DNA of 64,000 nt, taken from Sanderia malayensis. Taxonomy: Eukaryota; Cnidaria; Scyphozoa; Semaeostomeae; Pelagiidae. Under the pieces are notes generated by a model that saw only the letters and a program-made list of their open reading frames with translations, had not been told where the DNA came from and did no database searches. Position numbers and translations under genes: made by a program. The DNA is taken from the NCBI GenBank assembly GCA_013076295.1, contig RQOL01000813.1, positions 53,100 to 117,099 of the forward strand. The letters are read 5' to 3'. This document shows, in pieces, positions 1-11,055 of this stretch; within the stretch, counting starts at the first letter, position 1, and the number at the start of each line of letters is the position of its first letter.

Positions 1-447
1 CTGTCTGTGCTGGAATAAGTTAGAATTAAGTCGAGAATTAAGTCTTTCACTTGATGTGATAAGTCATTCTTTGGAGTCAGACAACAGCGTTCAGACATTG
101 TTACAGGATCCATCATTAGGTGTGAATCTGGTGTGTTCGGCATGGGAAAAATGAAGTTCGGCATGTCTTCTTTAGACGAAGTGCATATCTGTTGTGGCAG
201 AATTACGTTGTCCAGTGCATCGTGTGCTTCTTGCTTGTTGCCAAGTCTGAGAAGCCATTCTGAGAATTCACGGTATGAATCATCTTGAACGGCTCTCATG
301 TTGGTGTGTAAGCGATGCTGGTGAAACTTTGTCCATAGATCAATGATCTGGTGTGATTTTAGAGTCTCTGCTACAATTCTTTCCCTTCCTGCTTTCGTGA
401 CGACAGGTAGAACTTGTCTGAAGTCACCGCCAAGTAGCATGAACTTG
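1..447 (-). pseudogene. PIF1-type helicase fragment of Helitron A
   Basis: The minus strand reads as the middle of a PIF1-like helicase: a GGDFRQ-type motif near 420-440, then the segments that in unit C run from about 55690 down to 55234. It keeps the bases whose loss shifts the frame in unit C (for example near 405 and 168). It is cut on the right by the inversion breakpoint and on the left by the window edge. The Walker A and B part is missing here because of the A deletion. Confidence 0.8.
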
Positions 448-606
448 ACACTTCTCTTTCAACAATATTTGGTGGACGCATACACCAAAATAAAAGGAAA
501 CAAGCTCAACTGGATTTTGCACAATCAACGGCAATTACGTGCTGACAGTTATCGAGGCCTGATGGATCACCTGAACAGAAGGGCTGAAATCGAAAATCAA
601 ATGGCC
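448..606 (+). pseudogene. inverted Rep N-terminal fragment inside Helitron A
   Basis: This 159-bp stretch reads in the plus direction as the Rep segment that reads in the minus direction everywhere else (LLFQQYLVDAYTKI and on to RRAEIENQMA; compare 58115-58275 minus in unit C). It sits exactly at the join between the helicase fragment on its left and the Rep N-terminal exon on its right. It is a rearrangement scar, not a gene. A plus-strand reading frame through 343-609 exists only because of it. Confidence 0.88.
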
Positions 607-1149
607 TGACACGGTGGTTACGATCAGGATTTTCCTGGTCTTGTCCTCGACGTGCAGGTAGACGTTGAAGGTCCAAGCTGTAACCCCGATCACCCTGAAA
701 GAACAATAATGGATAGGTTAGAGAATCCGCGACGGGATCTAATGCATTAATCTTCATAAGATTACCACGCCTTGTTCGAATTTGAAGCTCTCTATCCTCT
801 GGATTAGGAGCACCGCCATTGCGTGTAGTGTACACTGCTGCAATTTCTCTGGCAGTAGGATTGTCATATCTTCGATCTTGTTCTGGGCGACAGGTAATAA
901 TCATCTTGAACTTGGGAACTGGCTGATCATTGGCAATAGCTTGCTGCCTTTGCTCTTCCAGTACTTCTCCCATTGTTTTAAAATGTTGAGCAAAGCGATT
1001 TACTGCCATCAATTCGTTTTGCAGCAGCGCTACCATGTCTAGGTCCAAGTTTTGTTCTCTGGCTGTGTTCTGGCGTTCTTGCAGTGCTTGTTGAGTGTCC
1101 ATAATATATAATTCTGCATATTTTCTGGACCTGTCGGTTTCAGTTACCC
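607..1149 (-). pseudogene. Helitron A exon 5, Rep N-terminal part (truncated)
   Basis: The exon starts after a splice acceptor at 1151-1150 and reads GVTETDRSRKYAELYIMDTQQ and on to YSLDLQRLP, the Helitron_like_N region. The frame is open to the inversion breakpoint, where homology stops. The catalytic HUH motif and all of exon 6 are missing, so this copy cannot make a nuclease. Confidence 0.85.
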
Positions 1150-1274
1150 CTTTGAATGCAAGGAAACATTGTAAATTGAAATTCGTTATGTCAACTGTAA
1201 TTTTCAATGCAGCAAGTGCTTTGTTATAAAAGCATCATAAAGCGCCTTGATTTTCGATTCGACAACCATTAATA

Positions 1275-1893
1275 GGGAGTTTAAGCACGCGCAACCTAAA
1301 CGTTAACGTTATCGTTAGCTGCTAAGGTTTTCAGAAATTGTTTGCACTTCCCTCCAGCTTCCACGCTTCCCGCATTTTAAAGCCGTAAAACACTGAAGCC
1401 AAAACTTCTCTTAGCAATGAATAACCAGGGTTTCTCAACCACCTAAATGTCTTCATTGAATAAATTCACATTTGTTAGTCATTCTTAGCAACTCAAATGA
1501 AAATTATAACTAAATATCTCAAATATATGACATTAATACTGCCATCGCTGTTGATGAGTTTTGGGCCTAAATTTGATCTAAAATTGAACGCATGTATTTT
1601 CACGAGTTAAACAAAAATATAGCAGTTTAATACCATATAATTTATCTACTAGCCTTCTATAAGGTCGACACAGTTGTCTGAGAATCCATATAAATACAAT
1701 AAACAATTTTTCCAAACAGAAAGTGCAAAAAGAAGTTAACGTTTTGACAAAACGTTACGGATGCTGACCTAAGGACACAGATTGCTGCCTAAAACGTTAG
1801 CAGAATTGGGATGTCCCTTTGCGCTTGCGCAATGCGGAAAATTTGGGAGCTAACGTTTACGTTTACGTTAGCGTTGTGGTTGCTTAAACTCCC
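1275..1893. mobile_element. 619-bp non-autonomous TIR DNA transposon nested in Helitron A
   Basis: The two ends are inverted repeats of 46 bp with about 9 mismatches; the outer 13 bp (GGGAGTTTAAGCA) are identical. It is flanked on both sides by TAATA (1270-1274 and 1894-1898), a 5-bp target duplication. The same intron in unit C (near 59005-59010) has one TAATA and no insert, which gives a clean empty site. There is no coding capacity. The superfamily is not clear from the ends. Confidence 0.88.
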
Positions 1894-2041
1894 TAATATC
1901 AAGGCAAGGATATAGAGTTAATCCATTGTAGATTGGGTGGGAAAGGACGTGAGCGTTCTGTTAGCATCTGTTTCATCACGTGAAGCTATTATTTGAAAAT
2001 GTAGCATAATATAAGAGATAAGAGACGGATATTATATTTAC

Positions 2042-2564
2042 CTGTCATATGGTATGCACTTCCGTGTATGGTGATGACTGGTGGTCCTGCATTAGCGTGT
2101 CTTACAACGTTAGCTGTCCAGGATGCCATAGCCATTAGTGAATTGTATCTACGGAAATTTTTGAGAAAATATTTAGATTCATCAGTAGTTCCAGTGTATA
2201 AATGCATCACATTTGCCGGGGGTGGTTGAATGGGATCAAGAGTTATTAACCCTCCCATACAACATTTGTTGTATTGCCTTCTGGAGTTGAGTTCCTGTCG
2301 GAAGTACTTCGGTTCACAGTGAATACATGTCCTTGTCATTCTGCCAAGATGATGAGGCATTGGGGAGAATTGAGGAATTTCAAGAATAGGTTGATTTACT
2401 TCCCTTTCTTGATGTTGGATGGTTTGGGGGACATCATCTTGGTGTTGTGGTTGGATTTCGTGTTGCATTTCAACTTGTTGTGGTTGTACCGCTATTTCAT
2501 TCTCTTCATTCTCATTTTGAACATTGGCTTGCAATTGCATAGCAGCAGGCAATATTTGTGGATC
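2042..2564 (-). pseudogene. Helitron A exon 4, zinc-finger-like N-terminal domain
   Basis: Acceptor at 2566-2565 and donor GT at 2041-2040 bound a 523-bp exon. It encodes a Q/N-rich start, then CIHC with a downstream CC pair (CIHCEPKYF, YNKCCMGG) and the block LYTGTTDESKYFLKNFRRYNS that is typical of animal Helitron N termini. The exon is open here; the homologous exon in unit C is also 523 bp. It ends in HMT plus one base (phase 1) and continues into exon 5. Confidence 0.85.
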
Positions 2565-2734
2565 CTGAAATGCAATGTAATGTAAGTTAATATAATTCAA
2601 TCATGTGTTTTGAAATGCATAAAACTGAAACTTGTGAAGATATGTCTATTTAGAGAGCAAAATAGTTTCATGACATGGTCTTATGAAGAATGACTGGTGT
2701 ATTTTAAAGCAATTGTGATGGTAGTCTGTTTTAC

Positions 2735-2857
2735 CTGATTATCATGTGGAATGGGAATGTGTTGTTCCACGTTGATTTCATCAGGTTGTGAGGGCCTTTC
2801 AATTTCATTATTTTGATTTTCAATATGTGTTTCGGGTTGCATCTGCATTGGCCGTAT
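2735..2857 (-). pseudogene. Helitron A exon 3, 41-codon Q/E/N-rich exon
   Basis: A 123-bp exon bounded by acceptor CAACAG and donor CAG|GTAAAA, phase 0 at both ends, encoding a low-complexity stretch that starts IRPMQMQP and ends PHDNQ. Unit C has the same exon with the same length and borders (59843-59965). I see no catalytic role. Confidence 0.72.
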
Positions 2858-3078
2858 CTGTTGATAATGAAAATTAAATGAAATTAGTTATTGTGATTAT
2901 TAATTATTAGAAATTTTAATGTCATTACTGTGTGATTATGTAAATTGATATATATATACATGGAAAGTTATAAAACATGTCTCAAATAGGCAAATTACAT
3001 GAGGCATTTGGGCTATGGAAAATGGAACTGCCTAACTGTACTTAGCTTGTGTTAATAATGTTAATAATTTTAATTTAC

Positions 3079-3201
3079 CTCATTGTGAATTTGAGCTTGA
3101 TTTACATTAAGCATCTCCACATCTGCCGTTTGTATTGCTGCTTGACCTTCATGATTACGATTCAGAAGGGGTGGTTGCAACTGCATAACCATCGGCGGTA
3201 C
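3079..3201 (-). pseudogene. Helitron A exon 2, 41-codon exon
   Basis: A second 123-bp, phase-0 exon between CTGCAG and GAG|GTAAAT. It encodes a hydrophilic stretch starting VPPMVMQLQ and holding QAAIQTADVEMLNVNQ. It is conserved in unit C at 60173-60295 and missing in unit B, where exon 1 runs straight on. Confidence 0.72.
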
Positions 3202-3337
3202 CTGCAGATGAAAAAATATTGACAATTTGGTAAATATAATAACTGGTTTGGGTTTGGTTGTTGTTAATTTTCAATAGTTTTATAATATATAGTTATTTTA
3301 TTTTGAAAAGATTAGCAGAAATTATAGAGTTGTGTAC

Positions 3338-3682
3338 CTGAAGTTGAGGGGCCAGTGCTGCAGGATATTGTAAGCCATTGTTTATTGGTTGTGGAACTGC
3401 TATAAGTCTGTAGTGGGGAAGCATCGCAGGTAGTTGCCATGGCATATACAATGCCTGCATCTGTGGATAATGAACTGGGAGTGGTTGATATTCTGGGGCT
3501 GGTTGCTGAGGGTATTCTTGCTGCAACTGGTGAAGATCATTCACTGCTCCCTGTACCGTATTATCAGGTGGTAAATCAACTGGATGAGGCTGTTCGTTAT
3601 TCGCACCACTTCGGCGATTTGCTTTCCATAATTTATCCCAGCGCTTAATGCCGGTGATGTTTTTTCTGGCTTTTTTTGGCAT
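3338..3682 (-). pseudogene. Helitron A exon 1, start of Rep/helicase protein
   Basis: It starts at ATG 3682 with a basic N terminus (MPKKARKNITGIKR) that could act in nuclear or DNA targeting, then turns P/Q-rich (QQPAPEYQPLP). It ends at donor CAG|GTACAC. The unit B protein starts the same way (MPRKVKRSITGVGRR), which supports this start. The 115 codons are open. Confidence 0.75.
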
Positions 3683-5555
3683 TTTGCAAGAGGTGATATA
3701 AAAAAAAGGAAAAAATGTGTTTTATATGCAACCCAATTTAAGTGAAAATGTTAAAACTTGAAATAAGAGTGATTTTTGTGAGCAACTGCATGGGTTAATG
3801 TTGTTTTGTGGTGAACTGCAAGATAAAATAAATAATTTAAAACATAATTGTAAGAAATGTTTGGAATTACCCTTGATCGTTGAATGAAATTATTGGTTAT
3901 TTTAAAGTTTGCAAGTAAAAATATTGCAGCACTTTATCTTGTCACCTACATCATCCTTTCTATTGTGTTCTTTAGCAACTAAAAGAAAGACAGTGGTGAT
4001 AAAATATTAAGTGGAAAGGTTAATCATCCATTTCATGTTGAGAAAGAAAAATGCATAATCCTACATTTGATGTGTTTGTACAGGCTAGATTTTATTTGCA
4101 TTGTGCAGTAAGTTTGCTTTCTATTGATCAAAAATTGTTGCAATTGTTATTACCACTTTAAATATAGTAGCTAAGCTTCAGTTTTGGGATATGAATGTGA
4201 ATGACAGGGTGAGGCATTTAAATATTAATGAATTAGGCTTTGTATAGGAACAATTGTTGTCACACTCACGAAATATTCAGAGGAATCAACTTTTTTGAAA
4301 CCCTGTTTTTGCAAAAGAAGAAAGATGTTTTGGATGAATTGATTATCTTGAATACTTACGTTATAAAAAAATAGAATTAATTCAATACTTACTTTATAAA
4401 AAAACTTTACTTTACTTTACTTTTTCAATAAGAAAACTGGCTAGATATCAGCTAAGAAACCAGTTGAGCAATGCAGCAGGATATATAAGCAATGCTAAAA
4501 AAGGCAATGAATTGCGATGTAATGAAAATAAAAGTTGCTTTAAAGAAGACGTTGTCAGTGTATATAAGGAGTGTTTAGGAAAGATAAATTTTGACATTCA
4601 ACTTACCAATAAGGAAGTAAAACGTTGTCGAGTTATCTTTTTGACAATATTTAATATATTTATTTTTTCTGGCAATTTCTTCAAACGTTAGACGTTGGAC
4701 AAAAAATTTTACATTTGCTATAGGAACAAAGTGAAGACGCAATTGCTATTTTAAATTCGCGCCAATTCGGCGGCGTGCCTCGTTGTTATTATTATTATTG
4801 TCATGATGATCCATTCGATTCGACAGACAGAAAGGCAGTTGAACACAACAACAGCAAGAGCATGTACTTGGCACCGAACCGAAGAGAAAAACGGCGTTGG
4901 TCTTCGTTGATGATGGGGAGAAGTGTGGTTGTGGAGGGGAACCTCTAAGTATGAGAAGAAATAATTTAGTAGACTTTATTATGCATGATATCTAGAAATA
5001 CATCATTTCTCGGACACATGGAGAATGAAGTGCATTGATTTTTGGTGATCTGTTATATCTTCAGAAATATTGCTGCTGGTAAAAATACCAATAATAAAAT
5101 TAGGCCGTGGAAGGTTGACAAAAGGTAAGAAGGTTTAATACGTTTTTTGACTGGGTGAATACATGAGGTGGATGTAATTAATTAATGATTTGCAGTTACA
5201 ATAAATTACTTACATTTACAGACTTCCAGGCCACATGAAAAGAACCAAGATGAGCCAACATGCTATAAAGTATATTACATAATTTTTTCTTGTTTTTCAG
5301 GTGCCCAGGCCAGACATAAAGTGAATGTTTGTGGTCATTCCTTGTGAACATTATTATAGCCAGGTGAGTTAATTTTAAGATTGTTAATTGAAGATCATTT
5401 GTTGAAAGAGAAGGACAGTGTCTGTTTTGCAGTGATCTTTTTTGAAGAATTACAAAAGTTAGAAATTAGAAGCATTACATATTAACATTAACATACTTAC
5501 TATAGATACTATACATAAATATATACATCAATACATACCCTATATACTATATATA
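3683..5555. other. 5-prime flank of Helitron A gene, with opposite-strand exon signals
   Basis: No long reading frame. Minus-strand donor-like sites near 4265, 4357 and 4390 could belong to 5-prime UTR exons of Rep/helicase. On the plus strand there is a donor after 5124 (AAAG|GTAAGAAG) and a small exon 5301-5363 between a strong acceptor and GTGAGT; the exon has stops, so it would be non-coding. Unit C keeps the same plus-strand signals. A two-way promoter near 4740-4930 is possible but only inferred. Confidence 0.4.
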
Positions 5556-6106
5556 AATATTATACATAATATACATACCTTACATACATACCCTACATAC
5601 ATACCCTACATACATACATACATACATACATACATACCCTACATACATACCCTACATACATACCCTACATACATACATACATACCCTACATACATACCCT
5701 ACATACATACATACATACATACATACATACATACATACATACATACATACATACATACATACATACATACATACATACATACATACATACATACATACAT
5801 ACCCTACAATACATACCCTACAATACATACCCTACGATACATACCCTACAATACATACCCTACGATACATACCCTACAATACATACCCTACAATACATAC
5901 CCTACAATACATACCCTACGATACATACCCTACAATACATACCCTACATAACATACACTACATAACATACCCTAAAATACACACCCTACATAACATACCC
6001 TACAATACATACCCTACATAACATACCCTACAATACATACCCTAGAATACCTACCCTACAATACATACCCTACAAAACATACCCTACAATGCATACCCTA
6101 CCATAC
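5556..6106. repeat. (CATA)n and CCCTACAATACATA minisatellite of unit A
   Basis: The left part is (CATA)n broken by CCCTA; from about 5803 it becomes 14-bp units with CAA/CGA variants. There is no L block inside, unlike units B and C. Stages between the two repeat types can be seen (CATACATACCCTA), which suggests the 14-bp unit arose from the tetranucleotide. Confidence 0.95.
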
Positions 6107-7129
6107 TTCCCCCTGGCAAGCGACCACCCAGCGCCCACCCTGGCGCCCCCCTAAAAGCCGTTTCTTCTGAAAGTGAAAAAATGAATTCATCAAGGTACTT
6201 TAAAAACACTAAAACTTTCAAATTAAATTAACGTGGCCAACTTTTGTCCTACACAACCCACGAAAATATCAACATGAAGCTAATAGCTTGGCGAACATTT
6301 ATCGAAAGTATTTAGGTGAAAAAAACAAAGTTTTGGCCGGTTAAAAATTAATTTTCGCAAATGCAAAACACACGCGTGTTGGGTGAAAATTTCGTGTTTT
6401 CCAGCAAAATCCAAACTCGGCTAAAACTGTCCAAAAACAGAGGAAAATCAACAAAACAAAAAAAACAAAGCCATATAACTTTAGTTCTTGTATAAATAAA
6501 CAGTTATCGAAAGTTTAAATGGAGAAAATTGGCCCAGAACGACCCGAGTAAATCAAAATTGTCTTCGTGTTTTGGTTAGGCCCTCGAGCCGAAAGAAAAA
6601 CGTGAGGTTAAACAAAACAAAACTCGTGCTATTTTCAGCTAAAAACAATTGAATAAAGGAAATACTTTGAAATAATTGTCCACCAATTGTCTCCACAGGT
6701 CTTGACAACAATTGACAGGTCTTTACAATTGATTTCCGACATGTATTCATGCTTAAATCCGAGCAACTTGCCACCCGTTCAACTAAAAAAACACGTGCTT
6801 CTCCCTGCTCGTTTTGCATCTCATTAACTCCGTCCTCGGAACTTTCTAGAAAGTCGGAACACAAAATGGGCCATAACTCCCGAACAGCTTGGAGTAGAAA
6901 TTAGCCACACACTTTACTGTCATCAGGACAATGCAGCGATCATTTCTATACCCATTTCCACCCTTATTGACCCCCAGGAAAGAAGCCTTTTTGATCACAA
7001 CGAAATTCCTTTGATCCCATTGTTTGGTCGAAGGTTGCCATTGTTTTTTCAAACGTCGATTGTTCCGGAGACAATGGGCATTGTTCGCAGTCGGCGGGTC
7101 ATGTGTCGACGTAGATTATATAATGGAGA
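6107..7129 (-). repeat. Helitron 5-prime core c1 (short type III)
   Basis: This is the 5-prime terminal region of unit A. It begins at the CTTCCCCCTGGC side without the first internal repeat that longer cores have, as do c7 and c12. It holds a perfect heat-shock-type site GAAnnTTCnnGAA at 6839-6851. Its 5-prime end is TCTCCATTATATAATC, a variant of the TCTATATATACTA end. Confidence 0.8.
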
Positions 7130-8380
7130 CTAGCCGGGGGCGCTCGCTTCGCTCCCTCCCCGGAGCCCGTCAAGTACACAAAGCTTAATCTGGTTGGCGC
7201 GCTTTGCGCGCTGCATTCGCTGCTGCTCATGCCCATACATACATACATACCCTACAATACATACCCTACAATACATACCCTACAATACATACCCTAAAAT
7301 ACATCCCTTACAATGCATACCCTACAATACATACCCTACAATACATACCCTACAATAAATACCTTACAATACATACCCTACAATAAATACCTTACAATAC
7401 ATACCCTACAATACATACCCTACAATACATACCCTACAATACATACCCTACAATACATACCCTACAATACATACCCTACAATACATACCCTACAATACAT
7501 ACCCTACAATACATACCTTACAATACATACCCTACGATACATACCCTACGATACATACCCTACAATACATACCATACGATACATACCCTACGATACATAC
7601 CCTACGATACATACACTACAATACATACCCTACAATACATACCCTACAATACATACCCTACAATACATACCCTACAATACATACCCTACGATACATACCT
7701 TACGATACATACCCTACAATACATACCCTACAATACATACCTTAGAATACATACCCTACAATACATACCCTACAACACATACCCTACATAACATACCCTA
7801 CAATACATACCCTACAATACATACCCTACAATACATGCCCTACATAACATACCCTACAATACATACCCTAGAATACATACCTTACAATACATACCCTACA
7901 ATAAATACCCTACGATACATACCCTACGATACATACCCTACAATACATACGCTAAGATACGTACCCTACGATGCATACCCTACATAACATACCCTACAAT
8001 ACATACCCTACATAACATACCCTACTACACATACCCTACAATACATACCCTACAATACATACCCTACAATAAATACCATACAATACATACCCTACAATAA
8101 ATACCCTACAATACATACCCTACAATACATGCCCTACATACATACCCTACAATACATACCCTACAATACATACCCAGAATACAAACCCTACAATAAATAC
8201 CCTACAATACATACCCTACAATAAATACCCTACAATAAATACCCTACAATACATACCCTACAATAAATACCATACAATACATACCCTACAAAAAATACCC
8301 TACAATACATACCCTACAATAAATACCATACAATACATACCCTACAAAAAATACCCTACAATACATACCCTACAATACAT
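7130..8380. repeat. U2 terminal L block and minisatellite
   Basis: The L block 7130-7234 has the inner hairpin with a TTT loop (GGCGCGCTTTGCGCGC). It joins directly to the 14-bp array with only a short (CATA) run between. Variants CCTTACAA, CCCTACGA and CAATAAA are clustered, not random. Confidence 0.9.
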
Positions 8381-9877
8381 ACTACGACGCAACATTTCTA
8401 AAGAAAGTAAAGGTGGGAGGTCGGATCTTGCCCCCTGGCAATCGACCGCCCAGCGCCCACCCTGCCGCCCCCCTGAAAGCCGAAGGTTGATAGCTTCAGT
8501 GTGAAGTTTGAAAAAAAAAGTTCCTTCAAAAATTTAATCAATCCTGGAAAATTTAAACTCAATCTCTAATAAAAATTATATCAAACTGTAGCTGAGGAAA
8601 CAGCGAATCCGATAAAAGTATTCACATTTCTTAACAGTGTTGTTTTGAATTTTAAGGGAGTATTTAGTGGAGCCCAACAACAAAGGCGTGAAAAAATTTA
8701 TTCAGCAGCCAACTTTAAAAACACAAAAATTCCCCGAACTTGGTCAAACTTTGTCCATTTTAACTCAAATTACACCAACATGAAGCAGTTACCTTGGCGA
8801 AAAAGTATCGACAGTAATTGGGTGCATTTGAAATGCTTTTCGCAATTTTAGTTGGGTATTTTTGAAGCTCAAGACATTATTTTCTTGATCAAAAATAGCC
8901 GTGAAACCAAACCCATGCAAAAAATAGGAATTGAAACACGATTCACCAACTTTCAAATTCAATTAGCGTGGTCAATTTTTGTCCTACACACCCCATGAAA
9001 ATATCAACATGAAGCTCATAGCTTGGCGAACATTTATCGAAAGTATTGGGGTGAAAAAAAACAAAATTTTGGCTGGTTAAAACTTAATTTTCGCGAATGC
9101 AAGACACACGCGTGTTGCGTGAAAATTTGGGGTTTTCCAGCAAAACCCAAACTCGGCCAAAACTGTCCAAAAACAGAGAAAAATCAACAAAACAAAAAAA
9201 ACAAAGCCATACAACTTTAGTTCTTGTGTAAATAAAGAGTTATCGAAAGTTTAAATGGAGAAAATCGACCCAGAACGACCTGAGAAAATCAAAATTGTCT
9301 TCGTGTCTTGGTTAGGCCCTCGGCTGAACACAAAAAACATGAGGTGAAACAAAACAAAACTCGTGCTATTTTCAGCCGAAAACAATGAAATAAAGGAAAT
9401 ACCTTGAAATAATTGTCCACCAATTGTCTCCACAGGTCCTGAGAACAATTGACACGTCTTTACAATTGATTTCCGGCACGTATTCACGTTTAAACCCGAG
9501 CAACTTGCCGCCCGTTCAACTACGAAAACACCTGTTTCTCCCTGCTCGTTTTGCATCTCATTAACTCCATCCGGGGAACTTTTTAGAAAGTCGGAGCACA
9601 AAATGGGGCATAACTCCGGAACCGCTGGGGTTAGAAATTAGCCAAATAGTACACTGTCATCAGCACAATGCAGCGATCATTTCTATACCAATTTGCACCC
9701 TTATTTGCACCCCAAAAAAAAGCCTTTATGGATACAACGAAATTCCTTTGATCCCATTGTTTTTCGAACGTCGATTGTTAAAGAGACAATGTTTTTCGAA
9801 CGTCGATTGTTCCGGAGACAATGACCCATTGTTTGGTCCCTCCGGGTCACGTGTGATCACATTTTATTATATATAGA
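8381..9877 (-). repeat. Helitron 5-prime core c2 (long type)
   Basis: A full-length core of about 1.5 kb. It has two diverged internal direct repeats of ~230 bp, centred on TGAAGCAGTTACCTTGG (8779 on) and TGAAGCTCATAGCTTGG (9009 on). The heat-shock-type site near 9575-9590 has one change (TTC to TTT). Confidence 0.8.
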
Positions 9878-11055
9878 CTAGCCGGGGGCCCGGTCGCTAC
9901 GCTCCCTCCCCGGAGCCCCCCAAGCAACAAAAGCTTAATGTGGTTGGCGCGCTTTGCGCGCTGCATTCGCTCCCGCTCATGCCCATACATACATACATAC
10001 ATACATACATACATACATACATACATACATACATACATACATACATACATACATACATACATACATACATACATACATACATACATAAATACATGGGCCG
10101 GGTTCGGTCACTTCGCTCCCTCCCCGGAGCTCGTCAAGTACACAAAGCTTAATCTGCTTGGCACGCTTCGCGCACTGCATTCGCTGCCGCTCATGCCCAT
10201 ACATACCCTACAATAGATACCTTACAATGCATACCCTACACTACATACCCTACAATACATACCCTACAATACATACCCTACAATAAATACCCTACAATAC
10301 ATGCCCTACATAACATACCCTACAATACATACCCTACAATAAATAACCTACATAACATACCCTCCAATACATACCTTACAATACATACCCTACAATACAT
10401 ACCCTACAATACATACCCTACAATACATACCCTACAATACATACCTTACAATACATACCCTAAAATACATACCCTACAACACATATCCTACATAACATAC
10501 CCTACAATACATACCCTACAATACATACCCTACAATAAATACCTTATAAAACATACCCTACAATAAATACCCTACAATACATACCCTACAATGCATACCC
10601 TACATACATACCCTACAATACATACCCTACAATACATACCTTACAATACATACCCTACAATACATACCCTACGATACATACCCTACAATAAATACCCTAC
10701 AATACATACCCTACAATACATACCCTACATACATACCCTACAATACATACCCTACAATACATACCCTACAATACATACCCTACGATACATACCCTATAAT
10801 AAATACCCTACAATACAAACCCTACAATACATACCCTACATACATACCCTACAATACATACCCTACAATACATACCCTACAATACATACCCTACGATACA
10901 TACCCTATAATAAATACCCTACAATACATACCCTACATAACATACCCTACCATACATACCCTACAATACATACCCTACATTACATACCCTACAATACATA
11001 TTCTACATAACATACCCTACTATACATACCCTACAATACATATCCTACAATACAC
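9878..11055. repeat. U3 L blocks, (CATA)n and minisatellite
   Basis: The terminal L block is 9878-9984, followed by about 110 bp of pure (CATA)n. An internal L copy is at 10095-10198, and the 14-bp array runs to 11055. The internal L copy lacks CTAG and begins GGGCCGGG. Near 10720-10960 a ~110-bp block of units repeats three times as a higher-order repeat. Confidence 0.9.

Larger units (their letters stand above)
1..7129 (-). mobile_element. Helitron unit A, autonomous type, broken and open at the left edge
   Basis: On the minus strand the unit starts with TC at 7129-7128, directly after the CTAG of the next unit. Going left it has core c1, a minisatellite, a 5-prime flank, Rep/helicase exons 1 to 5, and then a helicase piece that runs off the window. 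Its gene and 5-prime flank are very similar to those of unit C. Two events mark it as inactive: a large internal deletion carrying an inverted fragment (448-606), and a nested 619-bp TIR element (1275-1893). Its 3-prime end lies outside the window. Confidence 0.82.
7130..9877 (-). mobile_element. non-autonomous Helitron unit U2
   Basis: 2748 bp. The minus strand starts TCTATATATAATAA at 9877 and ends CTAG at 7133-7130, next to the TC of unit A. It holds core c2, a 1.1-kb 14-bp minisatellite and one L block (7130-7234) and has no Rep/helicase sequence. Confidence 0.85.

Noticed and set aside
343..609. Plus-strand 88-codon frame
   Set aside because: It spans the inverted Rep fragment and a helicase antisense stretch; it is a rearrangement scar.
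7130..7234. tRNA-derived SINE or self-cleaving ribozyme in the L block
   Set aside because: I found no A and B box pair, no tRNA cloverleaf and no hammerhead core. The hairpin next to CTAG explains it better as a Helitron 3-prime end.
7204..7987. Long open frames of YIPYNTYPTIHTLQ-type repeats, here and at 10591-11010, 15102-16624, 21520-22294 and 24218-31575
   Set aside because: A 14-bp repeat gives a 14-residue repeat in all three frames when no stop falls in the unit. The frames overlap each other, start at chance ATGs and drift by indel, so they are not genes.
5803..8380. Telomere repeat, because of CCCTA in the unit
   Set aside because: The period is 14 bp, not 6, and the arrays are internal parts of each Helitron unit.
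9847..10216. Frames of repeated YIHT or MYVC residues over (CATA)n
   Set aside because: Pure products of the tetranucleotide repeat on either strand.
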